From: Holophagales bacterium
Lineage (GTDB): Bacteria > Acidobacteriota > Thermoanaerobaculia > Multivoradales > Multivoraceae
DNA: 54,860 nt
Direction: 5' to 3'
NCBI GenBank assembly: GCA_009837085.1
Contig: VXUF01000040.1
Coordinates: 1 to 54,860 of the forward strand
Shown here: positions 51,061 through 54,860 of the stretch, in pieces
Layout: the number at the start of each line of letters is the position of its first letter
Numbering within the stretch: the stretch's first letter is position 1
The notes under the pieces: model-generated
What the model was told of the DNA's origin: nothing
Database searches by the model: none
The model's input: the letters and a program-made list of their open reading frames with translations, nothing else
Program-made: the position numbers and the translations under genes

Positions 51061-52476
51061 GTGTCGATCCTTGAAGATCCGGAGGAGATGCGCCGATCCG
51101 GCTACCGGGTCGTGGACGCCATCGTCGAGCGCCTGAGCGAACTGGGGGACGACAAGGCGTTCCAGACGGCGCCGCGCGATGTCACCGAGGCATTGCTCGA
51201 CGGACCTCCTCCCGAGGAAGGGCGGGATCTCGACCCGCTGCTCGAGACCGTGGTACGCGACGTGATGCCGCTCGCGGCGCGGATCGACCACCCGCGCTTT
51301 CTCGCCTTCGTGCCCGCCAGCCCCTCCTGGGCCTCCGTGCTGGCCAGCTTCCTGATCAGCGGGTACAACGTTTTCCAGGGGACCTGGCTCGCGTCCGCGG
51401 GACCTTCCCAGATCGAACTCACGGTCACGGACTGGTTTCGCGATTGGCTGGGCTACCCGGAAGGCGCGGGCGGCCTGTTCACGAGCGGTGGATCGGCCGC
51501 CAATCTGCTCGCCGTCGTCGCGGCGCGCGAGGCCGCTGGAAACCCCCAGCGCGGCGTGGTCTACATCTCCGACCAGGCCCACGGCTCGGTGGGACGCGCC
51601 GCCCGGATTGCCGGAGTCGACCCGGCCCGGATACGGGTCCTGGCCACCGACAGTGAGTTCCGGATCGTTCCGGCGACCCTGCTGGAAGCCGTCCGTCGAG
51701 ACCGCGAGGCGGGCCTGGAACCGTTCTGCCTCGTGGCGAATGCCGGCACGACGAACACCGGCGCCATCGATCCCCTGGTGGAGCTGGCGGAGATCGCTCA
51801 AGCGGAAGGGCTCTGGAATCACATAGACGCCGCGTACGGCGGCTTTGCCGTCCTCGATCCGGAAGTCCGACCTCTGCTCCAGGGCCTCGAACTGGCCGAC
51901 AGTGTGACGCTCGACCCGCACAAGTGGCTCATGCAGCCCTACGAGACGGGCTGCCTCATGGCCCGCGACGTCACCCGCCTGGAGTCCACCTTTCGCATTC
52001 TGCCCGACTACATGCAGGACACCGATCTCGGCACCCAGCAGGTGAACTTCTGCAACCGCGGGCTCCAGCTCACCCGCGCGTTTCGCGCCCTGCGCGTATG
52101 GCTGTCGGTCCAGCGCTACGGCCTGGCCGCGCACCGGCAAGCCATCGCCGCGGCCATGAGCATCGCCGCGAGCGCAGCGGATCGGATCGCACGCGCGGAC
52201 GAACTGGAGCTTCTGGCGCCGCCGAGCCTGGGCGTGGTCTGTTTTCGTTACCGGGGCCCTACCACGGAGCCACCCGTTTCCGATGAACGGCTTGACGAAC
52301 TGAACCGCCAGATCCAGGACCGCATCGTCCAGTCCGGATTCGCGATGATCGCCTCCACACGGCTCGGCGACCGGTTCTCACTGCGGTTCTGCGTGCTGAA
52401 CACCCGCACCACCGAGGACGACGTCATGCAGGTCCTCGACCACGTTCTGGAGATCGGCAGGGAACTGCAAGCTTGA
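51061..52476 (+). CDS. PLP-dependent group II decarboxylase (aromatic amino acid / diaminobutyrate type)
   Basis: This 471-aa cytoplasmic enzyme of fold type I has PRFLAFVPASPSWASVL, FTSGGSAANLLAV (phosphate binding), ANAGTTNTGAIDPL, HIDAAYGGF (Asp contacting the pyridine nitrogen) and the Schiff-base lysine Lys288 in DPHKWLMQPYE. The length is normal. The start is GTG 51061; AGGAAGG lies 11 nt upstream and an out-of-frame ATG at 51051 lies between. Substrates in the family include L-DOPA, tryptophan, tyrosine and 2,4-diaminobutyrate. Divergence from spermidine-synthase-like genes hints at amine metabolism, which is inference only. Confidence 0.92.
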   Translation: MSILEDPEEMRRSGYRVVDAIVERLSELGDDKAFQTAPRDVTEALLDGPPPEEGRDLDPLLETVVRDVMPLAARIDHPRFLAFVPASPSWASVLASFLISGYNVFQGTWLASAGPSQIELTVTDWFRDWLGYPEGAGGLFTSGGSAANLLAVVAAREAAGNPQRGVVYISDQAHGSVGRAARIAGVDPARIRVLATDSEFRIVPATLLEAVRRDREAGLEPFCLVANAGTTNTGAIDPLVELAEIAQAEGLWNHIDAAYGGFAVLDPEVRPLLQGLELADSVTLDPHKWLMQPYETGCLMARDVTRLESTFRILPDYMQDTDLGTQQVNFCNRGLQLTRAFRALRVWLSVQRYGLAAHRQAIAAAMSIAASAADRIARADELELLAPPSLGVVCFRYRGPTTEPPVSDERLDELNRQIQDRIVQSGFAMIASTRLGDRFSLRFCVLNTRTTEDDVMQVLDHVLEIGRELQA

Positions 52477-52489
52477 CTCGAGCTTCAGC

Positions 52490-53299
52490 ATGAGTCGGTC
52501 TAGGACGTTACAAGGCAGGGTCGCGCTGGCTACCGGTGCCAACCATGGAATCGGCGCGGCCACAGCGGTAGCCCTGGCGGAACGGGGCGCCGATGTAGTC
52601 GCCGCCTACCTCAGGACCGGTGACCCCGAGAAGGCTGACGCGTTCAACAAGGCCCGCTCGACGGATGGGTCGGTGGTCACCGCGGCCGTGCAAGCGACCG
52701 GAAGACGCTGCCGTTCCATCGAAGCCGACCTAGCAGACCCCGCGACCCCGGCTAAGCTGATGGATGAGGCTGAACGGAGCCTTGGACCGGTTTCAGTCCT
52801 AGTCCACAACGCCAGCGGCTGGCGGAAAGACAGCTTTTCACCGGACCGCGCCGACGCGGTCGGCCGCCAGGGCCGACTCGTCGATGAAGAGACGATCAAC
52901 AGCCAGCTCCACGTCGACGCTCGAGCCGGCGCACTGCTGATGGCAGAGTTCATCACGCGACATCGTGCTCGAGGAGCCAGTTGGGGAAGGATCGTGACTC
53001 TCACCTCCGGCGAGGGCGGCCAGTTCCCCGGCGAGGTCTCGTACGGAGCCGGCAAGGCAGCGTTGATCAGCTACACGCTCTCGGCGGCGGCCGAGATGGC
53101 AGGGGACGGTGTAACGGCCAACGTGGTCTACCCTCCGGTCACCGACACGGGTTGGATCACCGACGAAGTCCGGGAGTTCGTGGCGAGAGACCTGGAACAT
53201 CACCACGTTGCAACGCCAGAAGAAGTCGCCGAGGTCATCGTCTGGCTGTGCGCCGACGCTGGCCGGACAGTCACCGGCAATATCATCAGGCTCCGGTGA
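52490..53299 (+). CDS. Short-chain dehydrogenase/reductase (SDR)
   Basis: This 269-aa NAD(P)-dependent enzyme has the cofactor motif TGANHGIG (classical TGxxxGIG), the NAS-type LVHNASG, the catalytic serine in TLTSGEGG and the YGAGK motif (YxxxK). The C-terminal DAGRTVTGNIIRL is typical of FabG-like members. An insertion around residues 115-140 (DRADAVGRQGRLVDEE) is unusual. It follows the decarboxylase by 13 nt and is nearly contiguous with the HAD gene. The substrate is unknown. Confidence 0.92.
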   Translation: MSRSRTLQGRVALATGANHGIGAATAVALAERGADVVAAYLRTGDPEKADAFNKARSTDGSVVTAAVQATGRRCRSIEADLADPATPAKLMDEAERSLGPVSVLVHNASGWRKDSFSPDRADAVGRQGRLVDEETINSQLHVDARAGALLMAEFITRHRARGASWGRIVTLTSGEGGQFPGEVSYGAGKAALISYTLSAAAEMAGDGVTANVVYPPVTDTGWITDEVREFVARDLEHHHVATPEEVAEVIVWLCADAGRTVTGNIIRLR

Positions 53300-53300
53300 C

Positions 53301-54047
53301 TTGAGACAGATCCAGGGCATCCTGTTCGACTCGGGCGACACGCTCGTCAGACCAAAAGCAGGCGAGTGGTTCCCGAAACAGGACTTCGTGGACGCCTTTC
53401 GGGCTCGAGGCGTCACCGGCGCGAACATGGACCGGTTCAGGGAGGCGTTGGACGCGGGACTCCGCTACCTCAACAAGCACCACGCCCTGGCCGTCACGGA
53501 GGACATCGAACGCGAACAGTTCCACACGGCCTACGAGCTGATCCTCCGGGCACTCGGGATCTCAAACCCAACTGAGGACCTCGTCGCCGACATTCTTCGG
53601 CCCTTCGAGGAAGACGTTGGCATGGAGCCCTTTCCGGACACGGTGCGGGTACTGCGACGGCTCAAGAGCGCCGGCTTCCGCATGGGGGTCGTCTCCGACA
53701 ACTGGCCCTCCCTGGGCCGGAGGTTCCACACGATGGGCCTCCGAAGCTACTTCGACGCCTTCGTCATATCGGCCCTGGTCGGAAGCAGCAAACCCTGCGA
53801 GAGCATTTACCGGGTAGCCGTGGAAGAGATCGGCATCCCCCCTGAGCACCTGGCGTTCGTCGACGATCGACCCGTGAACGCGGCGACCGCCGAGAGGATC
53901 GGCATGAAGGGGATCGTCATCTCCCGCTACGGCGAGGTGCCGGACACCGATCTGCCTGTCATCTCTGACCTCGACGGCTTGATCGCGATCGTGATCCCGG
54001 AAACGGCGCGCTCGCCAAGCTCGCGCGGGACCCAGGACCCGCGTTAG
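53301..54047 (+). CDS. HAD-superfamily hydrolase
   Basis: This 248-aa cytoplasmic phosphatase-like protein has motif I FDSGDTL (nucleophile Asp followed by a shifted second Asp, as in the FDxGDTL subgroup), motif II VVSDNW, motif III lysine in SSKPCESIY, and motif IV FVDDRPVNAATAE. A helical cap lies between motifs I and II, as in HAD subfamily IA. The start is TTG 53301, directly after the SDR stop, because any later ATG would remove motif I. Translational coupling to the SDR is likely. Substrate unknown. Confidence 0.88.
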   Translation: MRQIQGILFDSGDTLVRPKAGEWFPKQDFVDAFRARGVTGANMDRFREALDAGLRYLNKHHALAVTEDIEREQFHTAYELILRALGISNPTEDLVADILRPFEEDVGMEPFPDTVRVLRRLKSAGFRMGVVSDNWPSLGRRFHTMGLRSYFDAFVISALVGSSKPCESIYRVAVEEIGIPPEHLAFVDDRPVNAATAERIGMKGIVISRYGEVPDTDLPVISDLDGLIAIVIPETARSPSSRGTQDPR

Positions 54048-54089
54048 CGGGGCCGTGCGAGCCGACCAGGCTGTAGTGTCTCAGTTTGA

Positions 54090-54194
54090 TTGGACCTGGA
54101 ACGCAATCGACTCCGAAGACGACTGTCAAGGCTGACCAAGAGCGAGCGCGCCATCCTGGAAGCCGGCACGTTGGAGGCCGGAGAAGCGACGTGA
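54090..54194 (+). CDS. Possible 34-codon small ORF coupled to the next gene
   Basis: TTG 54090 opens a 34-codon frame of basic, helical character (LERNRLRRRLSRLTKSERAI) ending in TGA that overlaps the GTG of the next gene (GTGA). Overlap and composition fit a genuine leader or small protein, but there is no Shine-Dalgarno sequence and the start is non-ATG. Treat as tentative. Confidence 0.3.
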   Translation: MDLERNRLRRRLSRLTKSERAILEAGTLEAGEAT

Positions 54195-54860
54195 AGGAGA
54201 ACGAAAAACTCTGGTGGGGTCGAGCACATTCGCCGCTCACGATGAACCTGAAGCATCGAGACGATGGCAACACCCACTGGAAGGTGCTTCTCCGGGGCGG
54301 CAAGACATGGCCGTTGACAACGAGGTACTTCAGGTTCGCTGCAATGAACAGCGACGATGACCGCCTAACCTCGCGTCCCTGGAAGATTGACGCCGACCCC
54401 AGGGGAAACGTGTACGTCAGAACTCGCGGCGGCAATGGCGACGCACACATCAGCCTGCATCCTTCCGGGGAAGCACACATGAAGGGAGCGTCGCACCAAC
54501 GCAGAGGCGAGACATGCCACTGGACGTGGACTCATGGGAAACCCGCGCTTGAAATCGTATTCTTGCCAAGATGGGGAGCGCCCATAGCTGACCGCCCAGA
54601 CGAAAAGCTGTGGAACCGCAACGACTGCCTTATTGGCTTGGATCAGGACTGGGGATTCACTGTCAGCCTCGCAAGGCTACCGACCGAGACCCACTATCCG
54701 GGCAAGCCCGAACCGCCACGCCGAATCAACGCACTCGCCCAGATGGAAATGCCGGAAGCCGGAGAAACGCTATGGGTCTGGGCCGAACAGATCTACCCAC
54801 CGTTCGACGACGTAGAGGCGGTTGAACAGAGGCTCACTCTCGAAGCCGCCCTGAACAACC
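54191..54860 (+). CDS. Hypothetical protein, partial (C-terminus beyond window)
   Basis: At least 223 codons are open from GTG 54191, preceded by GGAGA at 6 nt, to the window edge. The product is rich in Trp, His and charged residues (KLWWGRAHSPLTM, HWKVLLRGGKTWPL, HISLHPSGEAHMKG, PPFDDVEAVEQRL). No signal peptide or known domain is recognised. It uses more A/T-rich codons than the upstream genes, so it may be a recent acquisition. Function unknown. Confidence 0.6.
   Translation, partial: MKENEKLWWGRAHSPLTMNLKHRDDGNTHWKVLLRGGKTWPLTTRYFRFAAMNSDDDRLTSRPWKIDADPRGNVYVRTRGGNGDAHISLHPSGEAHMKGASHQRRGETCHWTWTHGKPALEIVFLPRWGAPIADRPDEKLWNRNDCLIGLDQDWGFTVSLARLPTETHYPGKPEPPRRINALAQMEMPEAGETLWVWAEQIYPPFDDVEAVEQRLTLEAALNN

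Noticed and set aside
54024..54043. CGCGGG/CCCGCG hairpin at the end of the HAD gene
   Set aside because: It is inside the coding sequence, lacks a T-run and lacks the GCACCCAG tail of the repeat family.
1..54860. CRISPR arrays, tRNA/rRNA genes, insertion sequences or prophage genes
   Set aside because: No regularly spaced repeats, cloverleaf-like conserved loops, transposase or phage structural motifs were found by reading the sequence and translations.

Overview
This 54.9-kb window is GC-rich, densely coded bacterial chromosome. No rRNA, tRNA, CRISPR array, insertion sequence or phage module is visible. The gene content (several PQQ dehydrogenases, a DUF6152 protein, a DUF1592/DUF1552 pair, an Oar-like TonB receptor, secreted sulfatases, a planctomycete-type heme protein) fits a heterotrophic Acidobacteriota-like bacterium living on complex organic matter. 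That placement is an inference from family content, not from a marker gene.

Left part (1-22 kb): a lipoprotein sulfatase cut by the window edge; a MacA/MacB-like efflux operon (adaptor, ATPase, two FtsX permeases); a secreted aldose 1-epimerase divergent from a class I fumarase; an exported Xaa-Pro aminopeptidase; a membrane-anchored hydrolase; a JmjC/cupin oxygenase divergent from a tiny Tat lipoprotein and a PepSY membrane protein; an ADP-ribosylglycohydrolase; an M15-like gene interrupted by an in-frame TGA; a secreted protein of unknown function; an M19 dipeptidase; an MDR oxidoreductase; a PH-domain membrane protein; and a TPR/retropepsin-like protein.

Middle part (22-29.6 kb): an apparent carbohydrate-catabolic operon (DUF6807/PVC-dehydrogenase/HEAT/cytochrome c fusion, Gfo/Idh/MocA oxidoreductase, MFS permease), converging on a VapBC toxin-antitoxin pair.

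Right-centre part (29.6-48.2 kb): a six-gene, mostly start/stop-overlapping operon of secreted proteins (two members of an unknown family, DUF6152, PQQ dehydrogenase, sulfatase, and a second PQQ dehydrogenase fused to the unknown family). Facing it is a three-gene operon (PQQ protein, DUF1592, DUF1552). Divergent from the latter is a TonB-dependent receptor with a strikingly structured 5' leader whose last hairpin completely sequesters the Shine-Dalgarno sequence; this is the best candidate here for an undescribed regulatory element.

Right end (48.2-54.9 kb): a split pair of membrane spermidine-synthase-like genes, a divergent PLP-dependent decarboxylase, an SDR, a HAD hydrolase, a possible tiny coupled ORF and a partial gene of unknown function. 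Apart from the fumarase, most products are exported or membrane bound, so the region is dominated by extracytoplasmic oxidation, desulfation, hydrolysis and uptake.
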